A stretch of DNA of 38,699 nucleotides from Alkalinema sp. FACHB-956 (GCF_014697025.1 NZ_JACJRC010000040.1:1-38699), one strand, 5' to 3'; counted from the stretch's first letter, positions 22,488 through 32,666 are shown. Notes: generated by a model not told the origin, from the sequence alone. Program-made: numbers and translations.

Positions 22488-23330
22488 ATGAACCTGCAAT
22501 TTAGCAAGTACCACGGCCTCGGTAACGACTTCATTTTGGTGGATAACCGCCATAGCTCGGATCCTATTTTGTCCCCTGAGCAGGCTGAAAAACTCTGCGA
22601 TCGGCATTTTGGCATTGGAGCCGATGGTGTGATTTTTGCGCTGCCGGGAGAAAACGGTACTGATTACACCATGCGGATTTTCAACTCCGATGGCTCGGAA
22701 CCGGAAATGTGCGGCAACGGGATCCGCTGTATGGCTCGCTTTCTCGCGGATTTAGAAGGCGATGCGGCCAAATCGGTGTACACCATCCATACCCTAGCCG
22801 GATTGATTACGCCCAAACTGGAAGCCGACGGCCAAATTACTGTGGACATGGGCAAACCTCGGCTGTTGGCGGGAGAAATTCCAACGACGTTAACTGCCGC
22901 CGATGCCCAAGCCGTGGCTGTTCCCCTGGAAGTGGCAGGGCAAACCTGGGCTGTTACAACGGTCAGCATGGGCAATCCCCATTGCATCACTTTTGTGGAG
23001 AATGTTGCGGCGATCGACCTGGAAAAAGTTGGCCCACAGTTTGAGCACCATTCCGTCTTTCCCCAGCGCACCAATACTGAATTCATTGAAGTGGTCGATC
23101 GGGGCTATCTGAAAATGCGGGTCTGGGAGCGGGGAGCGGGGATCACCCTAGCCTGCGGGACTGGAGCCTGTGCCTCGTTAGTGGCTGCTGTGCTGAATGA
23201 CAAGAGCGATCGCAAAGCCACGATCGAGCTTCCCGGTGGGCCGTTACAAATTGAATGGGCTGCCGACGATCGCATCTTTATGACGGGGCCTGCGGAACGG
23301 GTCTTTGTAGGAGAAGTGGCGATCGACTAA
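22488..23330 (+). CDS. dapF: Diaminopimelate epimerase
   Basis: Cofactor-independent racemase that interconverts LL- and meso-diaminopimelate for lysine and peptidoglycan synthesis. The 280-residue protein has the two pseudo-symmetric halves with catalytic cysteines: [10 protein letters not shown] in the first (about residue 75) and ACGTGACAS in the second (about 223). Other family marks are [14 protein letters not shown] at the N-terminus, [17 protein letters not shown] and [13 protein letters not shown] 22488 is the natural start and the length is typical. Lies back to back with hfq across 88 bases. Confidence 0.97.
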   Translation: MNLQFSKYHGLGNDFILVDNRHSSDPILSPEQAEKLCDRHFGIGADGVIFALPGENGTDYTMRIFNSDGSEPEMCGNGIRCMARFLADLEGDAAKSVYTIHTLAGLITPKLEADGQITVDMGKPRLLAGEIPTTLTAADAQAVAVPLEVAGQTWAVTTVSMGNPHCITFVENVAAIDLEKVGPQFEHHSVFPQRTNTEFIEVVDRGYLKMRVWERGAGITLACGTGACASLVAAVLNDKSDRKATIELPGGPLQIEWAADDRIFMTGPAERVFVGEVAID

Positions 23331-23373
23331 CGCGATTACCGCCAGCGATCGACTAGCAAGATTGACCAAGGCC

Positions 23374-23418
23374 AATTGCTGGAGAACGAGTTTCTCAAGC
23401 GTTGCTCAACCAGCAATT
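23374..23418. terminator. Hairpin after dapF
   Basis: AATTGCTGG (23374-23382) pairs with CCAGCAATT (23410-23418), enclosing GAGAA / TTCTC. No T-run follows, so termination is only possible. Confidence 0.4.
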
Positions 23419-23514
23419 CATGATGGGTTGATGATGGGCGGGGTGAATCATGGGGCCATGGGCCGTCAGATTCTACGCCCTCGCCCATGAGTGTATCCTT
23501 GCGGGGCAAGAGTC

Positions 23515-23943
23515 ATGACCGATGAATTCAAAACTAACGAATTAAACACCAACAAATTCAAAACCTATAACGGTAGTTGTCATTGCGGCGCTGTGCAGTT
23601 TGCAGTCCAAGTCACCGCTGATGAACGGGTTGTTGAAGACTGCAATTGTTCCATCTGTCGCAAAAAAGGATTTCTGCACCTAATTGTGTCACCCGATCGC
23701 TTTACCCTCCTCGCGGGCCAAGACAGCCTCGTGACTTACACCTTCAATACCCACACCGCCCAGCATCGATTTTGCCAACACTGCGGGATCCACGCCTTTT
23801 ATACGCCCCGATCCCATCCCGATAAAGTGGATATCAACGTGCGTTGTTTGGACGGGGATGTTCTGGAAGAATTTACGATCGTGCCCTTTGATGGACAAAA
23901 CTGGGAAGCCAATATCGAGGCCCTCAAAACCCGCAAACCTTAG
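23515..23943 (+). CDS. GFA/CENP-V family zinc protein
   Basis: Soluble zinc-binding protein of 142 residues with the glutathione-dependent formaldehyde-activating (GFA) fold. The zinc-site cysteines are all visible: GSCHCGAVQF (about residue 19), CNCSICRKKG (about 42) and FCQHCGIHAFY (about 85). The first 17 residues are a low-complexity run (DEFKTNELNTNKFKT) with tandem copies of an N-K-F-K-T-like unit. Family members are often misnamed as formaldehyde enzymes; real substrates are mostly unknown. The frame is open to GTG 23491, but ATG 23515 is the better start. Confidence 0.88.
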   Translation: MTDEFKTNELNTNKFKTYNGSCHCGAVQFAVQVTADERVVEDCNCSICRKKGFLHLIVSPDRFTLLAGQDSLVTYTFNTHTAQHRFCQHCGIHAFYTPRSHPDKVDINVRCLDGDVLEEFTIVPFDGQNWEANIEALKTRKP

Positions 23944-23972
23944 CTTCCCGGATTACCTGACCGTAAAAAATC

Positions 23973-25076
23973 CTAGCTAACTGTAAATGTCGGCAGTTGA
24001 CCCATGTTGTCAAAAAGCCCAACCCCATAGCTGCCGCTGTAGGGAATTAGCATTGCATTAGACCGGGTGGCTGCCTTGGCCCAAGATGCCTGCCCCAAGG
24101 CCGATGAAGCCAGTGCCGCCTGTGCCGTCGCCTGCACACATTGCAAAAAGTAAGCACTCGTGACTAGCAGCAAGTTATAGGTTGGTTGGTCGAAGTTTGC
24201 AATTGAGAGGAAAACATTCTGGGGACTCCACGTCAGCTTCCCACGGGTGATCGCGCTTGTCTGAAGCGAAATCAGTGAATTGGCTTCCCCTGTCCCTTCA
24301 ACAATTTCGTTGTAACGACTCCCCGATCGCGAGGCCGCCAAGTGAGTCTGTAGTCGCCAAAAATTCAATGGCTGAATCTCTGGGACACCATAGGTGCCGT
24401 TTAGGATGGCAGTGCTTTGATAGGAGAAATAATTCGCCGGAGCCACCGCATTGATAGGCTTTGATCCCACTAAAATCTGATCGAGATAACCCGCATTATA
24501 GCCATAGCTGTCAACCAGTCCTTGGAGTGGTAAACCGCGTAGATTTTCCTCAGCATAGGCTAAGGCTGCTGCATCGTACTCTAAAGCTGTCAATGCAGCA
24601 TTGATGCGGGCTACAGCAACTGCAAAGCTGTTCGCAGAGACCGGGAATCCTGGCCGTGGATTGGGGGAACCAGGACCCGGAAAGTGAATGAAGGCATCCC
24701 GTAACCAAACGCCGCCAAAATAACCCGCTAAATGCATCAGCCAGAGAAATTTAGGGAGTAATGGCTGAATGGACGCAGACGGTAGCAGGGTCTGCTCAAA
24801 GATATAAACCGGGACGTAGCGGGAGAGAAAATCGATCGGATGTTGTTGTGCCGTTGGCGTTGATCGAGCATAGGCTCCTAAAAGTCGATCAAGGAGAGCA
24901 CGATCCTCCGTCATTACCGACTGAAGATTTGGAAAAAATGGGTAAGGAGGCAGGTTTAAGGCCAATGAAGGTGAACTTTTAGCCTGGGAGGAACGACGAT
25001 CGAACAAAATAGAACCTGACAGGCTTGTTGCAGCTAGCCCCGTCAAGAACCCTCGGCGCGAAAGAGGATTGCCCAT
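23973..25076 (-). CDS. Tat-exported protein of unknown function
   Basis: A 367-residue protein beginning with a twin-arginine signal: SRRGFLTGLAATSLSGSIL (the arginine pair at residues 7-8), so it should be exported folded. The mature part is largely helical with many Ala, Leu and Tyr, and no metal-binding or catalytic motif that I can name; the segment YVPVYIFEQTLLPSASIQPLLPKFLWLMHLAGYFGGVWLRDAFIHFPGP is striking for its aromatic residues, and LVDSYGYNAGYLDQIL and FDNMGQLPTF recur as family-like blocks. Proteins exported by Tat usually carry a cofactor or fold quickly. No partner gene is adjacent: it lies convergent to the GFA gene and upstream of trpA on the same strand. Confidence 0.8.
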   Translation of the reverse strand: MGNPLSRRGFLTGLAATSLSGSILFDRRSSQAKSSPSLALNLPPYPFFPNLQSVMTEDRALLDRLLGAYARSTPTAQQHPIDFLSRYVPVYIFEQTLLPSASIQPLLPKFLWLMHLAGYFGGVWLRDAFIHFPGPGSPNPRPGFPVSANSFAVAVARINAALTALEYDAAALAYAEENLRGLPLQGLVDSYGYNAGYLDQILVGSKPINAVAPANYFSYQSTAILNGTYGVPEIQPLNFWRLQTHLAASRSGSRYNEIVEGTGEANSLISLQTSAITRGKLTWSPQNVFLSIANFDQPTYNLLLVTSAYFLQCVQATAQAALASSALGQASWAKAATRSNAMLIPYSGSYGVGLFDNMGQLPTFTVS

Positions 25077-25247
25077 GGTAATTGATCCTACGGATATCTT
25101 TAAATCCTTTGCATCGATAGTATCGGGTTTGACTCCGATCCCCTAGCCTCTTCTATATTTCTCAACAAAAAGATTCTCAAGAAATTCTCAATAAAAAAGG
25201 GCTAGGATTCACCATCCCAACCCCACTCTTCTCATGATCCAGAACAA

Positions 25248-26054
25248 TTAGCCTTCAACTGTTAACGCCGCTTTTAAGCTCCGGCAGAAGGACTCCAATG
25301 CACTCAAGCCTTCCTTAGGGGATCCGCTTTCAGCTAAGCGCTTCACAAAAGCACTCCCCACGATCGCGGCATCTGCGCCCCATTCCATCACCTGTTTCGC
25401 GTGCTCTGGCTGGGAAATTCCAAATCCCACCCCGATGGGTTTGTCAGTGACCGTCCGCAATTCTTGTACTAAGTCTTTCACCCGCGACTGCAACTGCGTC
25501 CGCATCCCCGTCACCCCGGTGGTACTGACCAGGTAGATAAAGCCCTGGGATTGCTGGGCGATCGCTGCAATTCGATCGGTCGGACTGGTGGGCGCAACTA
25601 ATAATGTGACCTCAATACCCACTACCGCTGCCGGGGTCAGTAATGCATCCGCCTCTTCCAATGGTAAATCGGGCACCACTAAGCCCTTAACACCGATGCT
25701 AGCAATTTCCTGGAGAAACGCTTCAATGCCCCGGTTCAAGATTGGATTGTAATAAGTAAATAAAACGATCGGAGCGTTGAGGCTGGGGATCACATCTTTT
25801 AACATCCCCAACACATCATCCAGCTTGGTTCCATTGGCCAATGCCCGAGTCGCCGCCGCTTGAATGACGGGCCCGTCTGCTAAGGGATCGGAATAGGGAA
25901 CCCCTAATTCAATCAAATCCGCACCCGATCGATCCAAAATCCGTAATGCTTCAGCGGTAGTCGCTAAATCTGGATCCCCAGCCGTGATGAACGGAATCAG
26001 GGCACATTGGGCGCGATCGCGCAGTTGCTCAAAACACTGAGAAATGGAAGTCAT
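25248..26054 (-). CDS. trpA: Tryptophan synthase alpha chain
   Basis: Cleaves indole-3-glycerol phosphate to indole and glyceraldehyde 3-phosphate, passing indole to TrpB. The 268 residues form a TIM barrel with the family's signatures: [12 protein letters not shown], the catalytic glutamate in [13 protein letters not shown] (about 48) and the catalytic aspartate in [10 protein letters not shown] (about 59), [12 protein letters not shown], and the phosphate site [11 protein letters not shown] and [12 protein letters not shown]. Start ATG 26054. It is the last gene of the minus-strand group ndhL-DUF3007-trpA, an order I know from other cyanobacteria; no trpB is nearby, as is usual for the split trp genes in this phylum. 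Confidence 0.97.
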   Translation of the reverse strand: MTSISQCFEQLRDRAQCALIPFITAGDPDLATTAEALRILDRSGADLIELGVPYSDPLADGPVIQAAATRALANGTKLDDVLGMLKDVIPSLNAPIVLFTYYNPILNRGIEAFLQEIASIGVKGLVVPDLPLEEADALLTPAAVVGIEVTLLVAPTSPTDRIAAIAQQSQGFIYLVSTTGVTGMRTQLQSRVKDLVQELRTVTDKPIGVGFGISQPEHAKQVMEWGADAAIVGSAFVKRLAESGSPKEGLSALESFCRSLKAALTVEG

Positions 26055-26151
26055 TGAAACTTAACGGGACAAGCTACAACGGTACAGCGTACAGGAAGAC
26101 GGGGACAGAGACACAAGCTAGTCCAATCAATCCCCATGCCAATCACTCAAT

Positions 26152-26469
26152 TTAGGACGATGAACTTGATTGCCGCTCCTGTTCGACCTCTGCTTGCAAC
26201 TGTGCGAGTTCTTCCGGAGTCAATTCTTCCAAGCGCTTTTGCAGTACAGCATCTTCATAATCTTTTAACTGCTGGTTATAGGTCATTTTTTGGGTCACGG
26301 CCCGCACTAAATAGGTCGTCAGCCAGCCAATCACCACCAGCACCAGCAGAAACTGACTCCAGATGCCCGCATTGATATCATCCAAACCCAGCCACTGGAA
26401 ACCAACATAGGCAACGCCACCCGCCACAAAAATGCCTAACCCGATCGCAAGTACATCAATTCGTCGCAT
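26152..26469 (-). CDS. DUF3007 membrane protein
   Basis: A 105-residue protein conserved in cyanobacteria and plants. Two membrane helices (about 5-25, VLAIGLGIFVAGGVAYVGF, and 35-60, IWSQFLLVLVVIGWLTTYLV) are followed by an acidic, coiled-coil-like tail: the block MTYNQQLKDYEDAVLQKRLEELTPEELAQLQAE is the hallmark of DUF3007. Its position between ndhL and trpA is the usual one. Function is not established in what I know; a role near photosynthetic electron transport is suggested only by neighbourhood and distribution. Confidence 0.92.
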   Translation of the reverse strand: MRRIDVLAIGLGIFVAGGVAYVGFQWLGLDDINAGIWSQFLLVLVVIGWLTTYLVRAVTQKMTYNQQLKDYEDAVLQKRLEELTPEELAQLQAEVEQERQSSSSS

Positions 26470-26518
26470 GGTTTAGTTGCCTAAATTTCTTCGATAGAGG
26501 TCGTCAAGACGATCGGGG

Positions 26519-26731
26519 CTAGGCACCGATTTCCCGACGGTTGGGACGGAAATTCAAAAAGGGCGCTAACACTAACATCCCAGGGAAGCACAGGAACACC
26601 ATGAAATACATCAAAACCCGTTCCACAGAGCTGGCCACGTACCAGCGTGCCTTCAAGTAGAAGTAAAGCGTCAAGGGTAGAACTAAGAGGTAAGCACCTC
26701 CCAAGGCCAAATAGAGAAGAGCAACTTCCAT
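26519..26731 (-). CDS. ndhL: NAD(P)H-quinone oxidoreductase subunit L
   Basis: Small membrane subunit specific to the photosynthetic NDH-1 complex, needed for NDH-1 function in cyclic electron flow and CO2 uptake. The 70-residue protein has two to three hydrophobic segments ([21 protein letters not shown] and [19 protein letters not shown]) and the ends typical of NdhL, including [16 protein letters not shown] and a basic C-terminus FRPNRREIG. First gene of the minus-strand ndhL-DUF3007-trpA group, separated by short gaps, so probably one operon. Confidence 0.93.
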   Translation of the reverse strand: MEVALLYLALGGAYLLVLPLTLYFYLKARWYVASSVERVLMYFMVFLCFPGMLVLAPFLNFRPNRREIGA

Positions 26732-26921
26732 AGCTAACCTGCTGCAATCCGTTAAAACGTCTCAATGTCATATTATCCTGTGAAAGGGAGGCTAATATAG
26801 TTTCAGTCCATCAAGCTTTCTTAGGTTATCTAGTGAAATAGGTTATCTCGAGAAACTGGTTGCCAGCTAGCGCAATTGATGATGGAATAGTTAGAGAGGA
26901 TTTTTCCTCACCCAACCTCAT

Positions 26922-27004
26922 GGGGGCATGGCGGAATGGTAGACGCTACGGACTTAAAATCCGTTGACCGCAAGGTCGTGAGGGTTCAAGTCCCTCTGCC
27001 CCCA
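26922..27004 (+). tRNA. tRNA-Leu (anticodon TAA)
   Basis: Complete 83-base tRNA. Acceptor stem GGGGGCA / TGCCCCC with discriminator A, anticodon loop CTTAAAA on a five-pair stem (ACGGA / TCCGT), a long variable arm (TGACCGCAAGGTCGTG) as in class II tRNAs and T arm AGGGTTCAAGTCCCT. CCA is not encoded. It reads UUA/UUG codons. Confidence 0.97.
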
Positions 27005-27023
27005 TTCTCTGAATGAATTCTGC

Positions 27024-27077
27024 TCAATCAACGAGTATTCACTTACATTCAACCCGTATTCAATCAACGGGTATTCA
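27024..27077. repeat. 18-bp direct repeat in a 650-base gene-free stretch
   Basis: TCAATCAACGAGTATTCA (27024-27041) and TCAATCAACGGGTATTCA (27060-27077). The second copy with the bases before it also forms a hairpin ACCCGT / ACGGGT. The whole 27005-27674 region has no convincing gene or known RNA; it may hold a long 5' leader for the next gene. Confidence 0.7.
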
Positions 27078-27674
27078 TCAGTCCTTAGCATTCACCCAAC
27101 TAGATGACTAGCTAAATACGCGGTGAAGCTAAACGGTTGCTGGCTAGTTGCTAAAAAATTAGCGATACTACGCGATAGAACTTTGCTCACTTGGTTGACA
27201 AACTTTACACTTTCTTAAAACGAACTTGATCGCAATGATTAAGTTTGGCGCTACCTCAGAGTTAGTTGGTTTCAGTAATTTTACTGTTGATACAATTATT
27301 ACGGTCAACACGTAGGTGAAAATCTCATCGTTAATGATGAATGCTCAACTTATGGGTGGAGCAATTCAAGATTGACTGGATGCCTAACCAACTTATCGAT
27401 CGCCTTATCTCATGATTGATCCCGCGCTACAAGCGCCTTGGGATAAAGATCCGCCTTTTACAGTATGAGTTTTCTAGCTGACTAAGCTATCTTTGAGGAG
27501 TATTCAGGGGATTAACCGGAAATGTGTTTCTTCATGCTGTAGTTGTTCTGACCAAGTCGAAATATATTTGGTTTCAGATAACAATCCAACCAAATGCCTT
27601 CCATGAACTGGGTTCGCCTAGTTCAATGTCTTTATTAGCTCTAGAATCTGCAAGCCACAGCGTTGAGTCGCCGA

Positions 27675-29096
27675 ATGATTGGGGATGTTCTTCCGAACGA
27701 GCGGCTGGGTGTCTGGTCTGAAACACTAACTCAGTCCGAGCGCGCCATCCAACTTGCTCAACAAACGATTTATCGGTTCCTGTTAGAAATTGTCCGAAAG
27801 TGGCCGCCAGAAGAAGTTTTGCTTGAATTCAAGCGACTTTTTCTATATCACGTTGATTCTGTGAGCGCCTCAGCCATCAATGCGCTCTATGACATTGTGT
27901 TGGCCAACAACGAGTCAGAATTCCGCAACACTATTAAGCGGTCTTGTTACATCTTGGTCAATAACTGGGATGCAGCCAGACGCTACCGGGCCATCCAAGA
28001 TCTCATCGAAGCCCTTCAAGAACCCTTTCCTCGCGATACGATTTCACCGACATTGGGCCGACTGCGCCTCTGGGTGGATAATTTTCGCAAGAGCCAAGAT
28101 TACGCTGACCTAAAGCTTTTTGCCTCACGCTATGATCCCCAACAAACGAATGAGGATGGGCCTTGGGTTAAGCGCTATACTGCCTATCTTTTAGTGCCAC
28201 AGTATGCGGATCTGAACAACCCCATTGAGCAACGGGAAGCAGCCCGTGCCATGGCGCAACAGTTACGGAATCAGTTCAAGTTTGAGCTGGCTATGTATGT
28301 TGCCCGATCGCAGGCCAAGCAGATTACCGATCGGCCTTTGAAAAACCCCACGGTTCTCGGGGATGACGTTCTACGGCTGATTAAAACGATCGTGGCAAAA
28401 CGGGGATCCTACAGTTACCTTAACCTCGCCAACATTTTTCTCAACCAGGTTCGCCAAGTTAGCTATCGAGAATTTAAACTCAGCCTACAAAAGTACTTGG
28501 TGTTTTCGATCGAAGCCAACGACTTTTCCCACACATTGCAGACTCGCCTCGCCGAAAAGTTGGGGTCATTGTATGAAGAACACCATGATGAGCCGCTGAG
28601 TGATGCGATGCTTTTACGCACTTGTAATCGCGTCATCGATTACCTCACGACAGAAACTCACAAGGAACCATCTGCATTGTTTGCCTTGCTCCTGTCCCAA
28701 GGCAATCCCATGACTTTAGTCGTCGCCCTACTCAAATTGGTTTTGGCCTCCAAAAACTCACGGACTTATCTAGAGGCCCGAATTGCAGATTTGATTCGCT
28801 ACTATGAAGGCTTTCCAGAAGAGGATTGTCGCTGGGTGGTCAACTTCCTGGAAATTTTCAATGTTACCTTTACGATTTATGCCGAAAACGTGCAATACAA
28901 CCTTATTCGCATGGCAAGTGACGAGGTGAATGGGATGGCTGCGCCCTTGGAACAGAATTTGGATGCCTATCGCATCTTTTCCCAGATCAAATTGCAAGAA
29001 GACATCTCGTTCAATTTAGAGGTTACGGATGATACTGTAGACGTCTTGGATGATGAGCCCCCCACCCAAGACTTATCTAACCCAACGCAGCTCTAA
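27675..29096 (+). CDS. Large conserved-looking helical protein of unknown function (473 aa)
   Basis: Soluble, mainly helical protein with an acidic C-terminus (VTDDTVDVLDDEPP). The N-terminal part reads RAIQLAQQTIYRFLLEIVRKWPPEEVLLEFKRLFLYH; later regions are rich in Arg, Leu and Asp with repeats of helix-turn-helix length (RRYRAIQDLIEALQEPF, LLSQGNPMTLVVALLKLVLA). No motif, signal peptide or membrane helix is seen, and I do not recognise a family name, though such proteins of about 480 residues occur singly in cyanobacterial genomes. The frame opens at TTG 27663; ATG 27675 is the more natural start. It has an unusually long gene-free upstream region of about 650 bases. Confidence 0.75.
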   Translation: MIGDVLPNERLGVWSETLTQSERAIQLAQQTIYRFLLEIVRKWPPEEVLLEFKRLFLYHVDSVSASAINALYDIVLANNESEFRNTIKRSCYILVNNWDAARRYRAIQDLIEALQEPFPRDTISPTLGRLRLWVDNFRKSQDYADLKLFASRYDPQQTNEDGPWVKRYTAYLLVPQYADLNNPIEQREAARAMAQQLRNQFKFELAMYVARSQAKQITDRPLKNPTVLGDDVLRLIKTIVAKRGSYSYLNLANIFLNQVRQVSYREFKLSLQKYLVFSIEANDFSHTLQTRLAEKLGSLYEEHHDEPLSDAMLLRTCNRVIDYLTTETHKEPSALFALLLSQGNPMTLVVALLKLVLASKNSRTYLEARIADLIRYYEGFPEEDCRWVVNFLEIFNVTFTIYAENVQYNLIRMASDEVNGMAAPLEQNLDAYRIFSQIKLQEDISFNLEVTDDTVDVLDDEPPTQDLSNPTQL

Positions 29097-29188
29097 TCAT
29101 CATTGACTGAGTTATCAATATTGATCACGGCCAGTCATTCTAAACTGAACTTAGATCTGGCCGGAAAACTCGCCTCTAAATCTGTCTT

Positions 29189-30148
29189 TTAAATCTGTCG
29201 TTCCGACGCCACTACTAATCCAGCTCCCAAGGCTTCTGCGATCGTATTAATTAAGCGATACAGGGCAAGAATGGCGAGTAAGTCCGTGGTGGGCAGAAAA
29301 GGGCTGAGCAAGGCCAACGCCACTGCTTCAAACACACCAATGCCACCGGGTAAGCCTGGAATAATAAACCCAAGTAACCAAGCGATCGCAAATCCACCAT
29401 AGAGGACCTGAAGATGATCGATTGCGAACGGACTCACCGCTAGGCACACAAGGAAAAATCCGGTTCCCCGTAGGATTAAAAAACTGAATTCTCCCAGAAA
29501 AGAGCACCATGGGTAATGCCTCAACGCGAAATTGATGTCAGTGCCTCCCAAGGTCTTTTGCTTCAGGCGAACGAGTTGCTGAATCCCAATGTTTAGGAAC
29601 TGAGGATGCATCGCCACCAAAATAATGAATAAGCAACAACCCTGAATGCCCCATGTCCAGGCTCCAGTTTGCCAAGCCAGTAACGGTTGAAGCCCAACGA
29701 TTGCTAAGGCGACTGCCGCTAAAACGAGCAATAACGGTTCCAAGAGAATACTAATGGCAGCGATCGACCCCGGAACCTTAGCAGCTTGGCTGGCCTGCAA
29801 GCGTCCATAGAAATGCCAGACATTGCCAGGGAGATATTTAGCAATATTGGTTTTGAGATAAATAGCCATCCCCCAGTCATAGGTCACCATTTGCCCCAAA
29901 TCCTGGAGAATGTTGGCCCAGACCATCCCTGCGAGAATATGGGCTAAAAGCGTCATTCCCAACGCGATCGCGAGACTGGCCAGTCCTGCTGAGCCAAGCC
30001 GCAAACTCAAGACCCCTTGACCATGTTCCAACAGCGTTTTGGTGAGAAAAAAGACAACAACTCCAATCACCACGAAACGCAACTGGCCTTTGACAAGAGA
30101 AGACAGTCCCTGGGAAACCCGACTTAACTGAGATTTCAACGTTGACAT
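29189..30148 (-). CDS. Flippase-like membrane protein (LPG_synthase_TM/UPF0104 family)
   Basis: Polytopic membrane protein of 319 residues with about eight hydrophobic helices. The signature near the end, [24 protein letters not shown], together with [15 protein letters not shown] in the middle, identifies the lysylphosphatidylglycerol synthase transmembrane family, whose stand-alone members are thought to move lipids or undecaprenyl-type carriers. No synthetase domain is attached, so lipid lysylation is unlikely. The frame opens at 30187, but ATG 30148 is chosen; it overlaps the end of larC by 13 bases, implying co-expression that may be structural rather than functional. Confidence 0.85.
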   Translation of the reverse strand: MSTLKSQLSRVSQGLSSLVKGQLRFVVIGVVVFFLTKTLLEHGQGVLSLRLGSAGLASLAIALGMTLLAHILAGMVWANILQDLGQMVTYDWGMAIYLKTNIAKYLPGNVWHFYGRLQASQAAKVPGSIAAISILLEPLLLVLAAVALAIVGLQPLLAWQTGAWTWGIQGCCLFIILVAMHPQFLNIGIQQLVRLKQKTLGGTDINFALRHYPWCSFLGEFSFLILRGTGFFLVCLAVSPFAIDHLQVLYGGFAIAWLLGFIIPGLPGGIGVFEAVALALLSPFLPTTDLLAILALYRLINTIAEALGAGLVVASERQI

Positions 30149-31803
30149 AACTCTAATACTTCCTGCAAGCCAGATTCGGCAAACCAAGCCGCTAGGGCTA
30201 AACGATGCACTTCACGCCAAGGTAGATGATACTGGCGCGCCAGCACCGCACAATCTTCATATTCTGGTTGAACATTAACAACTGTTTCGCCTAATTTTGC
30301 CACTTTTAGGCGCACAACACCCTGTTTTAACTGGATTGGCTGCCATTCTCGGGAAAGCTCTGTGCGCGTCTGCAATGTCCTACGAATCCCTAGGGTGGTT
30401 GTTTCCCGAAACAGAATGCGTTCACAGTCTTCAATGGTTTCCGGTCTACAAATCACCGTAATGAGTGTACCAGGACGGGATTTTTTCATCCCGATCGCCT
30501 GGGTAAAGACATCCAATGCCCCAGCAGACAGTAACACTTCAAATAAATAGCCCAAGGCCTGGGGATTCAGGTCGTCTATCTGAGTCTCCAAAACAGCGAT
30601 CGTTGTCTGGGTAGGAGATGACTCGGGGGGGAGATCCCGGGTAGATGGGGATTCCGGAAGAGAAGGGGGTGGCGACAATTGGCTTGAAGCGTCCTTTGAC
30701 ACCGCAGAAGACTGGGCTAACGTCATTAGCCTAGAAGGGGTTGCAAGCCTAGAAGGGGTTGCAGCATCAGACTCCCACGATTCCCCCAACCACAGACGAA
30801 CCATGTTAGGAATGGGGAGTTGCAAAGATCCAGCGCCCAGGCCAACTTTTTGGAGGGTCATGCGGGGCGGAGGGCCAAACTGTTGGGCTAGGACAGTGAC
30901 GATCGCAGCCCCCGTTGGTGTCACTAATTCCCGATCGATCCCATTGTGATAAATCGGCACCTGACGAGATTCAAAAAGTTTTAAGACAGCAGGTACGGGC
31001 ACGGGCAATCGTCCATGGGCGGCCCAAATGGTTCCCCCCCCTGTGGGCAACGCAGAACAATAAATTGCGTCAACCCCTAACCAGTCCAGCCCTAAACAGG
31101 TACCCACAATATCCACGATCGCATCCACTGCCCCCACTTCATGGAAGTGCACTTCCTCCGGCGGAATTCCATGGACGGCACCTTCTGCTTCAGCCAATTG
31201 CCGAAAAATTGCCAAACTCCAGCCCGTAGCCCGATCGGGTAAATGAGCGTTGTGAATGAGCTGCACAATATCCGGCAAATTGCGCGTCTGGCCATAGGCC
31301 CCAGGAATCTCACCATGGTGATGTCCAGCAGACTCATCATGAGCGTGGTGATGGTGGTGATGGTGGTGATGGTGAGTGTGGTGGTGATGAGCGTGGTGAT
31401 GGTGAGCGTGGTGATGGTGAGCGTGGTGGTGATGATGATGGTGGGAAGAATACGATGCGGGTGACTCTACAGCATCCCCTGATGGGGAAGAATCAACATG
31501 GTCTTGGGGATGACCTTGGGGAGATCGCTGACTCAGCGTTAACGCAGGGTCTAAATTCTGCGTTGTCGATCCATGACTAGTTGGATCTAGTAATTCCGGA
31601 TCTAGTAATTCCACCGTCAGCTTGGTAGCTTGTTGACCATTGTGGGAAACTTTCTCTACCTTTAGATTAAATTCACCCTGAAGCCCTAGTTTTTGCAAAG
31701 ATTGGGTTAGGTAGTCGATCGGAACCCCCGCATCGATCAACGCCCCCAGACACATATCCCCCGAAATCCCCGTCGGACAATCTAGATAGGCCAGCTTGGT
31801 CAT
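30136..31803 (-). CDS. larC: Nickel-pincer cofactor biosynthesis protein LarC
   Basis: Inserts nickel into the pyridinium dithio-bis-carboxylate precursor, using CTP, to make the nickel-pincer nucleotide. The 555-residue protein begins with the family start [21 protein letters not shown]. It then carries two insertions relative to the usual length of about 400: an N-terminal histidine tract (residues about 121-163, 33 His in short runs split by Ala or Thr) and a Ser/Pro-rich linker (about 345-405) at the point where the LarC1 and LarC2 halves join. Core motifs after the His tract include [18 protein letters not shown] and [19 protein letters not shown]; LarC2 starts [17 protein letters not shown]. 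In Lactobacillus the two halves are joined by a frameshift; here one frame suffices. No larB, larE or larA is present. Confidence 0.93.
   Translation of the reverse strand: MTKLAYLDCPTGISGDMCLGALIDAGVPIDYLTQSLQKLGLQGEFNLKVEKVSHNGQQATKLTVELLDPELLDPTSHGSTTQNLDPALTLSQRSPQGHPQDHVDSSPSGDAVESPASYSSHHHHHHHAHHHHAHHHHAHHHHTHHHHHHHHHHAHDESAGHHHGEIPGAYGQTRNLPDIVQLIHNAHLPDRATGWSLAIFRQLAEAEGAVHGIPPEEVHFHEVGAVDAIVDIVGTCLGLDWLGVDAIYCSALPTGGGTIWAAHGRLPVPVPAVLKLFESRQVPIYHNGIDRELVTPTGAAIVTVLAQQFGPPPRMTLQKVGLGAGSLQLPIPNMVRLWLGESWESDAATPSRLATPSRLMTLAQSSAVSKDASSQLSPPPSLPESPSTRDLPPESSPTQTTIAVLETQIDDLNPQALGYLFEVLLSAGALDVFTQAIGMKKSRPGTLITVICRPETIEDCERILFRETTTLGIRRTLQTRTELSREWQPIQLKQGVVRLKVAKLGETVVNVQPEYEDCAVLARQYHLPWREVHRLALAAWFAESGLQEVLELCQR
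31315..31443 (-). repeat. Histidine-codon microsatellite inside larC
   Basis: About 130 bases of short repeated ATG/GTG-type units on the plus strand (CAC/CAT codons on the minus strand), with GAGCGTGGTG-type blocks. Such a tract can change length by slippage in whole codons, altering histidine number without breaking the gene. Confidence 0.85.
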
Positions 31804-32094
31804 TGCACTACAACTATTGCACTAAGCATAATGTTTGGATTTTCTTACAAATCTTAATTATTTCGCAGTCACTCTTTTTTATAAAAGTTTATGATGTTAA
31901 TCATTGGTAACAATTAATAAAAAGTATAGATAGCTCCTATCACCTCAATCAAGGTGGGAAACCGATCGCTTTTTTCACGCAACAACCTATTTCAGGGGAG
32001 CATCTCAGAAAATAACCTCTGAATGATGGTTTCAGCCCCCTATGGACTGGTATTAACGCTGCTTTGTGGTTTCCACCTGTTGATTCTCCGCCCC

Positions 32095-32628
32095 ATGACA
32101 ACTACATTACTCTGCGATCGCATCGACTCCGAAATTGGTCAAATTTTGACCGTGATGGATCAGGATCGCCTCTGTGCTCTGGACTTTGTTGAGCATGAAG
32201 ACCGAATGATACGGTCACTCGAAAAACGCTATCCTCTCTTTGAACTCACGGCAGCGCCCATTGAAAATCCCATCAGCGATCGCATTCGTAACTATTTCAC
32301 CGGAAATTTAACTAGCGTCAACGAAATTCCCGTCAAAACTCAAGGAACCGAGTTTCAAACGTTGGTTTGGCAAACGCTTAGACAAATCCCCGTCGGCCAA
32401 GTTTGGAGCTATCAAAAGTTAGCGATCGCCATTGGCAAACCCAAAGCAGTACGAGCCGTTGGCATGGCTAATCGCCTCAACCCGGTGCAAATTGTCATCC
32501 CGTGCCATCGCGTAGTTGGCGCAAACGGCAATTTGATTGGTTATGCCGGAGGCATTGAGCGGAAGCAGTGGTTGCTCAACCATGAAGGGGTAGCTTTACC
32601 ATCCTTGTCTAACCCTTCTCTGCTCTAA
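32095..32628 (+). CDS. ogt: Methylated-DNA-protein-cysteine S-methyltransferase
   Basis: Suicidal DNA repair protein that takes the methyl group from O6-methylguanine onto its own cysteine. The 177-residue product ends with the DNA-binding/active-site domain: GTEFQTLVWQTLRQIPVGQVWSYQKLA, the helix-turn-helix RAVGMANRLNP and the acceptor motif IPCHRVVG (Cys about 145), then GYAGGIERKQWLL. The N-terminal part is the usual short ribonuclease-H-like domain. The frame is open to 32023, but ATG 32095 (MTTTLLCDRIDSEIGQI) is the typical start. Followed by a shared terminator. Confidence 0.93.
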   Translation: MTTTLLCDRIDSEIGQILTVMDQDRLCALDFVEHEDRMIRSLEKRYPLFELTAAPIENPISDRIRNYFTGNLTSVNEIPVKTQGTEFQTLVWQTLRQIPVGQVWSYQKLAIAIGKPKAVRAVGMANRLNPVQIVIPCHRVVGANGNLIGYAGGIERKQWLLNHEGVALPSLSNPSLL

Positions 32629-32666
32629 AGGCAGGGCTAGAGGCCGTCTGCAAAAAGCAATGCAAC

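Noticed and set aside
27524-27721. Frame of 65 codons before the 473-residue gene
   Set aside because: Runs into the real gene in another frame, without family features or ribosome site.
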